This document shows positions 41,701 to 54,000 of a DNA stretch of 64,000 nt, one piece after another. Each line of letters begins with the position of its first letter. Within the stretch, counting starts at the first letter, position 1. The DNA is from Phallus indusiatus (taxonomy: Eukaryota; Basidiomycota; Agaricomycetes; Phallales; Phallaceae). Below the pieces are notes generated by a model. The model ran no database searches, was not told the origin of the DNA, and saw only the letters and a program-made list of their open reading frames with translations. Position numbers and translations under genes: made by a program. The stretch spans positions 310,001 to 374,000 of the forward strand of contig JAQFWX010000024.1 in assembly GCA_027605045.1 (NCBI GenBank). The letters are read 5' to 3'.

Positions 41701-42660
41701 TTGTTTTGGCGGAACAGAACCCATCATTGTCACCAGCTTTCATCCCCTGTTCCTGAACCGACGCTGTCATTGCGCCTATTCCACAAGCGGGTCCTGTCAA
41801 GCAAGTCCTTGTTGTCGAGTCTTCCCAAGTGTTGCTAGTCATGGAAAGATTTCGTCACAGACTTCACCCCAGAAATACTCCCTGTTGTCGTAACTGTCAC
41901 TGCTGCGAAACCTTTGAGTACCAAGCCAGCTTTTTACGTCTACGTCTGCGCCCTTTACCGCTGCTACCGTTGTGACTTTTAAACCAGTCCCATCTGTTAC
42001 GCAGTCACCGCCTGCTTCAAAAAAAAAAAAAAAACAGCTGCACTCAAGACCTGGCCACCTTAGCCGCTGTAAGTTCGAACAAGAGAGGGACACGAGTTGC
42101 TCAGGATGCGAAAAGTGCCAACGTCGTTCCTGTTACACACACTGTTGCTCTTTCGCCCTCTCAATCAAGAAACGAACAACGTGGAGATGACAAGGAGGGA
42201 CGTGATGTTCACCCAGCGTATCAGGCTGCTTCTAACGTCTCGACTCTTCAATGTCTTGTCAAGGTAACTGTTTCAATATTGTTTTATAATACGCGTGTTC
42301 TAATTTCTTATCACATCTTGCATAGAGCGTAAATGAAATGGTTGAATGTGCTGATGCTCGTTTTGGCCTTGTCGAGGGCCTAGAAATAATTCGGTCAAGA
42401 GCTTGTGCGTTTTAGACTTACAACAGTCGATCTGAAGGCGATTGCTCTAAGCTTAAGCTCTCAGATCTCAATGCTAGCGGGTGGTTTTAAAGATTTGGAG
42501 AGCGGTAGTTACACTCGTGTAACTATCAAGACACGCAAAGATAGATCGGAAGGGCAGCCGTCCATGACAAACCTACTGGTTAAGCTTCGGGTCAACAAGG
42601 TCAAGGTCAAGGTCAACTTAGCACCGAATGCATGTTTGATGCAGTCCATATAAAGGAGGA
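41700..42660 (+). pseudogene. Decayed coding sequence of unknown family
   Basis: Several frames have protein-like composition but are interrupted: EQNPSLSPAFIPC (about 41715), TDAVIAPIPQAGPVKQVLVV (about 41760), then a Ser/Thr/Pro-rich stretch ending in a 16-nt A run (42018-42033) that would encode Lys. After it comes AVSSNKRGTRVAQDAKSANV ... NVSTLQCLVK with a splice-like GTAACT...GCATAG intron (about 42265-42326). It may be the C-terminal part of copy D. I do not recognise it. Confidence 0.35.
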
Positions 42661-42844
42661 TAAGACAGCTTAAACCGGAGCCTCATTAAAGTATGACGCA
42701 ATGCTGATATATTGTGGTTGCAGTCCATGAACACTGCACTTCGCATTACTTCGCGGTCCTCGGAGTCCTGTTAACGATTGCACGACGGCCTCATCTCCAG
42801 AGATTTCTTTCTCTACAAACACAAAGTATAACTAAGCTGCCGAT

Positions 42845-42990
42845 ATTCTACAGATGAAATTCAATCTATTATGCGCTGGAAACGCGCATCGACCCTTCAC
42901 GGAGACGAACCATCGTTTTACGTTCATTGTTCTACGTTGGCGTCGCGAAAACACGGATTTAGTAAACTAAGGCTCGGAACTCATCTACGG
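42845..42990 (+). pseudogene. Possible tyrosine-recombinase fragment
   Basis: A short open stretch STDEIQSIMRWKRASTLHG is reminiscent of the DEIQ..CRW...SL motif of fungal tyrosine recombinases (Crypton-like elements), but the catalytic Tyr context is not visible and the similarity is short. Offered as a weak hint only. Confidence 0.2.
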
Positions 42991-43059
42991 CTGGAATAAT
43001 GTGAGCTTATCAATGAAATTGTGGCTAGTGATCTGACAGTTATGAAGCAAATTTCTTCT

Positions 43060-43350
43060 TCTACTATTATAGATGGTTTCTTTATGCCACTTTTTACCGC
43101 GTCCTTCATTTGCATCGTAGGGTTTCGACATCAAGGACACCATCCGACCAGTCGTGCTATTGCCCATCTTCGTTATTTTTGGAAAAATACATCATTCATA
43201 TGTAATCCACCAAAATTCGCTTCACCATTTTCTATGCTATTCAAAGCCATTTCAGAGTGCTGGATGTCGAACGTTCAATGATCATCGACGATGCAAAGGG
43301 AATTTGGCTGACAGTTGGGTTTCGACGTGTCCCGATTACAACTAAAACCG
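43060..43350 (+). pseudogene. Ubiquitin-like/KPVIYLF family copy F, N-terminal relic
   Basis: ERSMIIDDAKG...FRRVPIT (about 43270-43345) matches copy E (ERRIIVDDTKRNVGLQRVMIT), preceded by SRAIAHLRYF, which corresponds to the start of exon 2 of the intact gene (AVAFARKYF). No further domain follows. It lies upstream of DUF6535 gene 4 exactly as copy E lies upstream of gene 2. Confidence 0.55.
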
Positions 43351-44054
43351 ATGCAGCACAACGATACGCTCGCTGAAGATCGTGGTAGTAGGTTTGAGCG
43401 CCAAGCTCTATGAAAATGTGCTTATATATGATATCTATTGGGGCGAATCGCTGTGTTACCACCCGGTGTCTGGTGACTAGAATGTGCGCTTCGCTCATTC
43501 TTCCCATCTGACTGGCTGACTTGATTTAATTGAATTTTCAGGCGGTGTTATGAACTCCTTCGTTGTATTGTAATAGCAAAAAAGAATTCAAAGCGTGCTA
43601 TAAGAACTGCTAAAGATCGAATATATCACCGGATTCACAACATGTCCGTCCAAGCCGTATCAGAACTTGATGATGTTTAGGTCTTCACCCGACGCACATA
43701 GCAAGTTGCTAAATAAAATTTTTTTTCAAGTCGCCTGGCGAAAGAGCTGTGCCATGGCAAAGATTTCAGGCACGGTATTGGTGATGTGGCCCAATCGTCG
43801 TTTACCGGGGATAGGTTCAATAAGGTTCTAAAACTCTTATTGGTCTCTATAAACTGTCTTGTCATGCTACTGCATTCAACGGTAATCATCTTCCCATAAT
43901 CTATCGCATCAAAGAGCCAAGATATGTACGATGTCAAAATGAGGCGGCAGCCTGGGACTATTTACGTTTTGAATTGTGACCTGCGCACATTTCACGGAAC
44001 CTCCCTTATCTCTCCCCACCACCTCATATCACACACAATTACCAGAGACACACC
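43351..44054. promoter_or_regulatory. Upstream region of DUF6535 gene 4, conserved with gene 2
   Basis: No gene. The stretch about 43770-43880 (CACGGTATTGGTGATGTGGC and following) parallels 29515-29640 at a similar distance from the ATG, so promoter function is plausible. Confidence 0.4.
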
Positions 44055-47000
44055 ATGTCAGAAACACTTAGCTTGAAAGAAAAAATAGCACCCGTCGAGG
44101 CTCCTAACGAAGGCGGCGAACATCCTGGAAGTCCTAAATCTCCGTCCAAAAATGTGGCACCGATTCCTTTGAACGCAGAAGGCGACCAACCTGCTGCCGT
44201 GCCAGCGACAGGACAACAGTCTGACGAAAGAATAGAGAATTTAATGAGCCTTTTCCGCGATTTCCTTGGTACGTCTCTGTGTCATGAAACAGTATATGAA
44301 AATTTCTCACCGAGGTACATTCTAGAGGCCGCCCCTAACAAAGTGGTTTCTGGTTCTTCTCATATACCGCAACAAGACAAGCCAGGACGTAAAACGTTGT
44401 TCGGAATATCCAAAGGTTTTTCTCCTGAAACTGGATGTGAGCATCTTAAATGAAATTGCATTTGATTTGCGTGATCTAACGTGATGCGTAATAGCGAATA
44501 ATAGATATGATTATGAACAGAAGTATCCCAGAGATCGATTTGGAGAGGAAGTTTCCGAAAATGCTCGCGTTTGGTTGACATACCTCGACGAAGCCGAATC
44601 GTTTGATCGCGAGAGAGCAGAAGGGTGGAAAGAGACGGTCGACGTACTTCTCGTTTTCGTAGGCAGATCGTTTATTCATAATCACGGTATTAAAACTTAT
44701 TTTTATTTATTAGGCTGGTCTGTTTTCCGGCGTTATCACAACATTCATCTCCCAGGCCTCACAAAGTCTCCAGAAAGATAATACTCAAGTTTCTGCATCC
44801 TTACTATCCGAAGCAGTTCAACTCTTACGAGCGAACTTCAGTGGAGTACCAGCAAGCGATGTACCCAGCGCGACATTGACACCTACGTCGCCATTTACAG
44901 CATCAACAAACACATTGTTGGTGAACGGTCTATGGTTTACGAGTTTGGCGATCACACTATCTGCGGCGTTATTTGCTGTTCTTGCGAAGCAATGGCTCTA
45001 TTATTATCTTTCTTCCATTCCCGGAACCCCGAATGAAAAAGCTCGAGCCAGGCAGTTGCGATTCAATGGGTTTGAGTCGTGGAAAGTTGCAGCGATCGTC
45101 GAGCTTCTCCCCATCCTTCTTCATCTCGCCGTTGGCATGTTCCTTACGGGCATTATTATATTATTGTTCCCGTTGGACATTCATATCGCGGGAACGATTG
45201 TTTTCATTGCGGGCATCACCTATACGTTATATTTTATTTCGGTGATGCTGCCTATTTGGTACCCGGAATGCCCATATACAACCTCATTGACGATTTACAT
45301 CGGAATTTTCTTCTTTATTCTACGACAAGTTTTCCAGAAGATCACCGGAATCATAAACAAGGGTCTTGAAGCTCTCTGGAGAAAAATAGGTTTTGAAGCT
45401 CAGCGTACTGTTGGGCATCTCGTTCGCTATTCCCAAAGCCTCGTCGGACATGGATTCATGTTCATTTCAACGTTAGCTGGTGCGGTGGGCCGTGGTTTTC
45501 GAAGACTCCGATCCATCATATTTTCTGACGACCTGCCGAAATTCACAAAGTGGAGAGAAGATAATATTAAAAAAGCTGTCGAACACGCAACATTCCTTGA
45601 CTTTGAAGCGGTCAATTGGCTCCGTGAGACTTCTCCAAACCGAAGTGTTCATCGAATTATTGCACGGTGCGCAGCTGTGCATCCAATTATCAGCAAACAA
45701 TTCGACAAGGACGTCATGGACGATCTCTATCATACTTTGGAAATCAGTGAAATGAATACAGTGGATATACGTCATGGCCTGTGTTTGGGTCTCCCGATCG
45801 CTGAGTATACTCACTGGAGACTACTCTTGTCTATTCCCGATGTGTTAGAAAGTCAGCTGGAGAAAGGAGAGTATCATACCTATCTACGCGTTGGAGACAA
45901 CGGCTTAAAACATAGAGATCAGCGCGAAACTCTCCTTAATGCCATCGACGGAAATTTTAGTCTTCCACTGGTCATGTGGTATCATCTCTTACGGGAAACA
46001 TTATTTGACGCTACAGTGGCTGCGCATATACTCACCCATGGACCCACTGGCCTATTCAATTGGAAATTCGATCCCACTCGTGAGCTTATCCGTAACGCGG
46101 GGTTAGTACGCTTTGATAGTGAAGAACTGGGATGGTTGAAGTTTCATTACCTGTCTCTTCATTTTAAATTCGGTGACCCCGACTATTCATCGGAAGCCAA
46201 AACTGATGCAACGCACTATCTCCTTATCGCCATATATCGTAACCTCACCTCCGATGATCCATTCATCGGCGACAAGAAAGAGAGACAGGAGTCCTTGAAA
46301 AATGTGTTTAACAGCTTTTTAGGCCTTTTTTCAGTTGTCGATAATAACCCCAACGCATCAGAGGATGCCCTCCGTGTTTTCACAGAGATTTTCTGCGTGG
46401 ACTCGTTCTGGTGCGAATCTATGACAGATGACGCCAGACGGTATGCAGCTCTTGCTCTACGGAACATGGTCCCCTCGATCTCTCATCTGAATCACTTGCC
46501 TTATACGAATTTCCACAACCTCTCTCTCATATATCGATGGTACTCGCGAGATTTAGGTCCAGATCTCTCATATTGCAAACTTCCCCTGTTCATCCCGCTG
46601 CTAGTGCTCGTACCACAGAACCGCCACCATCTATTCACAATCCTCCTGAACGATCCGGATGCAATTTCCCAATTCTCAAAATGCTTTCATAACTTGGCAA
46701 ATCATCACAATATTGACTGCGAAGAAGCGAGCATAATTCCAATTTTTATGGACCTTTTCAAATCCGTGGGTCCGAAGAAGAATGCCCTGTTCACCATTCT
46801 TTACAGCCCCTCCGTGCTTTTACAAGTATGGAAAGTTCTTGTGTGTTGCCGAGAGGAAACGAAATGGTATTTCCTGCTCGTGAAATCGAAGATTGGCAGG
46901 GAGAAGTTGGACGAGCTATTTGCCGCTATGAATGAACTGGCGCGATCAGACGACTTGAAAAACTTACCTTTTACATGTCAAGTGGATGAGCGATTCAGAG

Positions 47001-47323
47001 ACAATGTTCGTTCTGCATTAGCAGCATCTGCGCGCGAGTTTGGACAACTTATGGGTGTGTCCCACGCACAACCCGTGGCCACTGCCGATAAATCTGCACC
47101 TGAGAATTCAGCATCAGAAAAGGACCACGATACTGAAGAGCGTGCTCAAGTGTCTGAGGTACTTTGTTTCATAGATTTCATCGTTATTGAAAGTCCCCTC
47201 ACTAAGATATTTATCTAGCATAAAAACTATCACTCGGTAGCTAATTGGATGAAAAAGGTGTTCGAGTCCATTTGGTCAAAGACACCCCGTCAAATAGATC
47301 AAGAACTACGTGTCGCGGATTAG
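44055..47323 (+). CDS. DUF6535 membrane protein 4
   Basis: Exons 44055-44268, 44326-44436, 44495-44658, 44714-47158 and 47219-47323, all GT-AG and phase-consistent, 1012 residues. Signature region YDYEQKYPRDRFGEEVSENA, TYLDEAESFDRERAEGW, four membrane segments (WFTSLAITLSAALFAVLAKQ; HLAVGMFLTGIIILLFPLDI; ITYTLYFISVMLPIW; LTIYIGIFFFILRQ). The C-terminal region carries RSVHRIIARCAAVHP and FWCESMT. The last exon (HKNYHSVANWMKKVFESIW...) reads through a full A-run and gives a longer, more protein-like tail than gene 2. This is the best-preserved member of the family here. Role unknown; the membrane domain plus large helical region would suit a sensor or scaffold, which is inference. Confidence 0.88.
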
Positions 47324-48956
47324 TGTACAGATAGCCGAGAATATCGCTATAATACCTCGAATGTACCGTTGTTGAAGGGTGCGGCTACTTATCAAGCGCA
47401 TACACTCATATTTCAAAGGGTGCTCAGGCTCTGATTAAAATTTAAACTATTCTTCCTTTTTTTTTCTGTAGTTACGAATGAATATTTACAGTGTCATTGG
47501 CCACAGCTGCTCGCGCGAAAAAAAAAAAAAAACACAAACTTTGAGAGTTTAATATGTATGTAGACTGCAGTCGCCCAACGTTCAATCAAATCCTCCCGAT
47601 GTCCAAATGCAGACTGCTCAGAAGCGCCGTGGTCATGAAACACTTCCACTCCCTCCCCATCCAACAGAGTAACGAAGACGTGAACTGCTTGAGGAGCGAA
47701 GAGCAGTGTTTGTAAGTCAATGGTTATGGCGAGGCAAAGTCGTTGTTTTAGATGAAGCGACGGAAAAAAAGGAGCACGAGCGAACAAAAAAAGGGGGCTA
47801 GAACTGAGGACCAAGAGCGTTTAATCTTTTGTCAACGAATGGTATACGTTTTCTCGACAGGAACAGCAAAGACAGGATAAGTGATATCCAATATTTTCTG
47901 AAGAAAGACATCGTTGTCAGTAACTTGAGAACATAACACAGACACGCACTGCGCTTTTCAAAAAGACAATACATCCGATCTATAAATGTATGTACTATGC
48001 TCACAGTTGTCTTCGCAAAAACGCCATTATGCCGCAGAAGGTGTCCATCTCAAACCAGGTCAGAGGCAACGCTGACACCGATGCCTCTACAAAACCATTT
48101 TAGTAGGGTGATGTCAGGACTATACACAGAAGTGTAAGCGTGGGGTGGCGCTGTGGGCTGGAGTCTTGCAGCTCGATTCCAACGTTCAGGCCGGCCGCTG
48201 GATGGAAACACGCATGGAGGTACAACAAGAACGCGACGTCATTGTTGAAGGATATCCATAGTCCTATCCTAAACGTTTATCAGATGACTTACATCGTGAA
48301 CGAGTCTGTACAATACTTTCTACCTTTGCGATCTAGAATTGTCTTTTTTGACGAACGCCTTTTTTCCTCCTTCTAGTTCCAAAAACCGCAAAATGGCCGA
48401 TACTGTTGAGGCGGAGGTGACGATGCGATATGGCGATTCCTATGTAAGCCAGTTCTTGCGTCTCCACTCAAGGACATGAAGTTGTGTTTCGTTGGTGTCA
48501 TTTAGTACAGTTAAAACGACTGTCGACCCGCGGGGCATTCTCTCGTTGCTAATAGCGAACAAAGTTCAGGAGCTCAGAATGTAACGTTAAAGGAGACGCG
48601 CTCGTCAATGGTGCATTGCAATTGATGGTTGGTGATACCGCGATAAGGATAACGTCTGTTGAAAAAAGGTCAAATTTGCGCAACTGAAACGAACCCAGTC
48701 AGAAGGAAAAGCCTCTTCTTACACGATGGAATGCGGTCGGCGGCGGCAATCACTTCTATTTCGACGGGTGGGTGAGACATTGTGAGACGTGTAGTTAGGA
48801 CCGTGGCTTAGGGCGTTGTCAAAATAAAGATGAGAGAATTGTGGAGACGATGTCGGCGTACCTGGACTGACTGGAGAGTGGATTTAGAGTGGATGGGGAA
48901 GTTACTGCAGCGCCAATGCAGCGCAAAAAAGAGTAAACATGTCGCGTCACTCTGAC
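47324..48956. other. Intergenic block, duplicate of 33077-34100, plus unassigned sequence
   Basis: The first 900 bases are a diverged copy of the region after DUF6535 gene 2. After 48260 there is a short plus-strand frame starting MADTVEAEVTMRYGDSY (48393) followed by a GTAAGC donor-like site, unrecognised. From about 48700 the sequence is the left arm of an inverted pair with 55360-56072. Confidence 0.4.
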
Positions 48957-49600
48957 CACGTCACACCGGAAATAGCCGGGTCCCTCAGTACTTTTCACCA
49001 CCATTCACATGGGTTCAAATGTGTCGATGAATGGCCTTAGGCCACTATTTTTTCCGTCATACTTACTATGATGGTCCATTATCTTGGCAAGCAACTCCAA
49101 ATGCATTGAGATTGGAGACGACGGGGATGTCATTCTAGCAAGACAAACCGCGGTACGGGAACAATGGTTTGTAACTCGGATCTCGCGCAGCTAAACACAT
49201 CTTGTACTTATATTGAGCAGAGCAAGTGCGCATCTAGTTCTCTTTTATTCTATCTGTTTAGCTTATTACCTTTTCAAGCGTCAAGCCGTGTCCAGTCTCA
49301 CGTTTGGCGCGCAAAGGCTTTATTTCAATCCAGCCATTCACAATCTCATTTCCGATTCAGTCGTTACCCCTGCAAAAAAACGTCGTATCTTTATAGAGCT
49401 GTGTATGGTTTCGATCTCCACATTTAATCTGGTAATTGTTCGTATTCATTTGTTTTCGTTCCCTGGGCCCGACGAACTTCCCACCCCAATGTAGGCTTCC
49501 TTCTCTTTCGGAATACGATCATTGCTCTCATATTCCTCCCCAAAGAAATTTAGGAATCTTTGACTCCCACGAGTATATATTCCTTACCCGATGTCATTGT
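48957..49600 (+). pseudogene. Ubiquitin-like/KPVIYLF family copy G, decayed
   Basis: The promoter-proximal element is present at 48957-49002 (GTCACACCGGAAATAGCCGG). Later pieces DLAQLNTSCTYIEQSK (about 49185; cf. DLTELNTGLDVSYLFWEAQ) and FNPAIHNLISDSVVTP (about 49325; cf. FNPAAPDLAFSNSVVVP) show the same gene family with the middle deleted and frames broken. It is the inverted partner of copy H. Confidence 0.65.
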
Positions 49601-50477
49601 GTTTTTGTGTTTTGCAAGATGACGAACTAGTCTATCGGACTCACGATTGGGTTATCGGAGGGACTTCAGGTAAACGGGTACTCGCGTCGGACTTGAATGT
49701 ACCATCCTTGCTTCAAGATATTTTTGTTTTCCCTTCTTCATCACAACTAACGAAATTGTAAAAGGTATATTCGCGATGTTGAATACAAGGAAAAAACATC
49801 TATCTCTAATCAGTATGCCGCAAAATATGAATAAAACACTCATTTTTTCAACAATTTCGGGAGTACATTTGACGCAACCATATTCTCATTTCAACTCCTG
49901 GCTACTGATATACCCGACAGATCTCTTTGACAAAACAGACCTAAATGCTGTTCAAGTCGTCCAGTCACCTACAGAAAGAAAGTCACGCCATGTACTTATT
50001 CATCAGCAGAGAAACTAATAACAACAATTCTGTAAAAGAAGATATATACGCTCTTCGGTATCATGGTGCTTATGTATCTGACGTTGAACCATCGAGCGTA
50101 GATTTTTAGGCGGAGGAGTTGAGTCGTAATGGGTTTGTCTAAACTGACGTGCAGATGCTCAGTGATATTTGTACCTCCCCCACTGGCACACCCTTGCGCT
50201 CGGCAGGTAAGTCCTGAAAGTTCTCCATGTTATGCTTGTTCAAAATTCTCTACTGACGGATAATTCACATAACTTTTCCCGGTCCAGTTTCTATTTTTCA
50301 ACGACAAAAAAATGTTCGGCGTTCGAATTATAGAATATACCAAGTTTCCATAATTGGAAGTAAGAGACGTGGTCTCTAAGTAGTTTTGATTAGCTTTAAA
50401 AGATTTCCATCCAACATTGAAACGCCATTTCACCTGCTATATGCGCGTTTGTACAGTGTAAAATACCAGAGGCTTAT
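49601..50477. other. Intergenic, no gene seen
   Basis: AT-rich sequence with only short random frames on both strands. No repeat or regulatory signal recognised. Confidence 0.4.
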
Positions 50478-50563
50478 ACCCGTTTGCAAAATAGTTTTCC
50501 TCGGCTAACCTCGCTTACCACCAAAAAAATGCTTAGCCGAGGAAAACTATTTTGCAAACGGGT
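50478..50563. repeat. Perfect 31-bp inverted repeat (hairpin)
   Basis: Arms at 50478-50508 and 50533-50563 are exact reverse complements (starting ACCCGTTTGCAAAATAG), separated by a 24-nt loop. There is no coding sequence in or near it. It could be a miniature foldback element, a hairpin RNA locus or a recombination footprint. Confidence 0.85.
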
Positions 50564-50689
50564 GTAAAGTTCAACGAACATTATACATGACTTTAGCTTG
50601 AAGAGAATGTAAATCCGTTGCCGTGAAGAAATCTTGCGTCCAAACTTGGTGAATCGTGAGATAATACCAAATAATCTGTGGCGGTTCGT

Positions 50690-51047
50690 GGGATCCAGTG
50701 ACAGTGCGAAAAATCGAAGCTGAAAAGAGAAGGTAAGAGTTGCCTAATGGTCGTTTATCTGCCAATGAGTTCAACAAGATTTCCGAAGCTCTTATTGGTT
50801 TCTGAACTTTCTTATCATCCTTCAGAATGACTCCCGTTGCAGTTCAAAACCGAAAGAGAGTGGGTACAAATTCTCCGGCCTGGAATCGTAACGAAAGAAG
50901 GCGATAAGTTGTGAATATAACAAAATGGAAAGCCGCGTCACCACTGGAATGGTTTTTATTTTCTCCAAGAAGAATTGTACATATGTACGAGTTACAGGCA
51001 GTAAGGATAGAATGTAATATCACCAGATCATACATAGGATATGCTTA
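50690..51047. other. Relic of a DUF6535 upstream region, then spacer
   Basis: About 50690-50830 resembles the upstream blocks of DUF6535 genes 2 and 4 (GACAGTGCGAAAAATCGAAG; ATCTGCCAATGAGTTC). No DUF6535 gene follows, so a copy was probably lost here. The rest lies downstream of the ceramidase stop codon. Confidence 0.4.
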
Positions 51048-54000
51048 TCACACCACAGTAAACACCCCGGACGTTCCTGTAAAATTGGAAATTGACCCAA
51101 TCAATGGTTTCGAATCTCCAAAGTACTGAATGCGATATGAACCTGACGAAGTTTCAGGCTCTAGAAATAGATGTATATAAATACGGCAAGTAACATAATT
51201 AAGAACACAAAAAAAAATACATACCGATCGTCCAGTTTACGGTGACAGCAGAAGTGCCAAGCAACGTACTTGTCTGCACCCACTGAAACGTCGTCGAGGG
51301 ATGAGAGTCTGTTCTAATTACAGTCCAGCCACTGTCATTGTCATCTGAGGTTGACTGCTCCACCGTTAAGAACGTGCCCTCAAGACGTAAATTGTTCTTA
51401 AAAACGTTCAATGAGCCTTTTCAAAACGATAAGAAATCGTTCGGGTGGACTCACCCTGGGATTAGCTCCCACAAATTGAACAGACACCGTCTGATTCACA
51501 GCATAAGACCCATCTTGTACTACGTCAACTAGAACATCGCCAAACTCTTGGCCAAGCGGGGCAGCATCAAAAACAACCGGCGCCTACATAAAAAGAAAGA
51601 AAGAATTAAAACGGAACAAGAACCGTCATTAAAGCGAGACGTTTTTTTCTCTATAATACCTGTAATGAAATAGCATCTATTGTCAAATCCGAAGGCGCAG
51701 GGGCCGAATTTGGGACAGCGCCTGGTGTACTATCGTCGGCAATATATCCAGTCAGCTTGCTATAAATGTCCATATATGCTTGAAGAGTGTCTAAAATAAT
51801 GCGGTCAGAATATGCAAATAGTAGGGAGAGAGAGGAACACAAAACGTACATTGTCCATAAAGCGTTGAAGCTCCTTCGTACCTTTGAACAGCGTACTCCT
51901 CAAGCGTAGTGATCTATATATATCGAGTAACCATCAACACACGCTCATCCTCTACAGTTTTACGAAGACAACAAAAGGGTGTCTTACATAATGCGAGTAA
52001 GTATTGGCAGGGCCGGCGATAACAATGTGTGCTCTCTCATCGAGCACACCTTCCGCAATCAGCTGTGCCCGCATGGCTTCCCTGGACGAAAAAAAAAAAC
52101 AGACTATTCAACAGGAAATTGAACGAGAGCTTTTTGAACAAACCTGATTCGTCTTCCGGACATGGTAGTAAACTCTCCAGGCATAACAAGAATCACCAGT
52201 TGTCCGACACGGAGCATTTGAATGTTGACAACACTGGGCGACCATGGATACGGTTCGTTCGCGAACCCCTTCAGACTCACAAGTTAAGCCAAAATGTAAA
52301 AATTACATAATGAGAAAGAATACCGTGTTAAATAGAATTGGTTTAGGAAACTGACAATCGATTTGAGCTTGAGAAGGGGAAGGAGTAATCGCTCCTTTAA
52401 CAAGTTCCCAAAACGGATTGCTGATTGATTTTCAATCTCAATATACATCGCAAAACAAGAAGAGAAAGCAAGAAGAAAGAAAAACTCACAGCATATCACT
52501 TGAATTTGTGCCTTGAATAAAATCAAAAGGACCGGGTCCGTCTCTTCAGGTTAAAAGTTATTTAATCTCTGCCTTTTATCATACTCTGTGGATATACTTA
52601 CGTTGTTCCCGCGGCAAAGGAAAATCCTAAGCAGAAAGTCAGATTAATCATGAAAGCCGTTCAATTTCAAGATATATACCTAACGCAGCAGGACAGGTCG
52701 TGACGTTAGTCCCGTTCGGCAAAGTGAATGTGTAACTGGACCTTGTTTTTTTTTTTTTGTTCGTCAATAAACGGAAGAAGAAAACCGATTGAAAACTTAC
52801 ATGTTTACATATTGATGCACTGAACGAACGCTTCCCGAAACAGGAACTCTATCATCACCGTTCATAACAGTCTGAGCACCCTCATAGTGCGCAAGCCCAA
52901 TTAGATAATTAGAAAGGAAGTCTGAAACTCGAAATCCGGGGCCTCGCCCATGACAGTCCTGAATTAATACGTTGAGAATGGTGGTAGATGTTTTCTTTTT
53001 GTAAAGTATGTTTACCGCTGAAGCGCCTCCGCAGGTTGAGGTGTTGAATGTACATTCCTGTCCATCCCATGGTTCACCTGGACTTTCACAGAAAGCACCT
53101 TCCCTTAAATGATTACGGTTTTCATGTGAGTATCACGAGGAAAGAAACTGTGTAACCCACTTACGTATTTGGACTTCAAAAAGAAGTAAAATAATAGTAA
53201 TTGTAGTAAGTACTATGAATTTCCAATCGTTGAAATTCTTTACCTTGTGTCACCGACGTTAGCTGCCAACCAATTGTCTAAGAAAGTAATATATAAAAAA
53301 AAAGGAATTATAAAACCTCACATTGAGAAAAAATGGCGACAAACTCAGTTTCGCCAGGCAAAGAATCAGGTTCGGCAGCATGTTCTGCAAGGTACGCTGC
53401 CATTCCTTTATTATCACCGCTCACCAAGGTATTGTTCTATAAAATATATATTAGGATTAGCTTTCTCTCTAGCCTTACGTTTCGCAAAAATGGACAGACA
53501 TTATAAAGACTAGTTCCATGAACTGCAAAAAAAGACAAAAACCCTCTTGGACTGCCCGTTAAATCGTCGAACCGCATAAGAGTAAGATCTTTATCTGTAT
53601 CGAATTGATACCGAGCACGTTCTTCGGCTGGGTTATTGAGGTATGCGGAGGGACTTCGATTTATGCTTGCGTTTAGGACGGTCTTTGGATTGTGAGAATA
53701 CGAGATTATGACTACGTGGAACGAACACACCGTATTGCCTAGTGTTATGAGTCCGGGGGATAGATTATTCTGTGCTTTAACGACAGCATTCACGGAACCT
53801 TTTCTCGAAAAAAAAATCAGATGCGATCTCGTGAAACAAGGGAATTAGTACCAGTGACGATAGCCTGAAATGTTTCCTACACAGTGGTTATATATAAGAA
53901 CAAAAAGCTCTCTCTCAATAAAAGAAAAAGAATGGGGCTCACATTAACGAACCCCAGACTGGTAATTTGCGGAAGAAGATTCTCCAAATAACCACCAGGG

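Noticed and set aside
42018..42033. 16-nt poly-A as a retrotransposon tail
   Set aside because: No upstream non-LTR element or target duplication was seen; it lies in a decayed Lys-coding stretch.
50478..50563. Hairpin as a bacterial-type terminator
   Set aside because: Nuclear fungal DNA, no gene ends there and there is no adjoining T-run functioning as a terminator.
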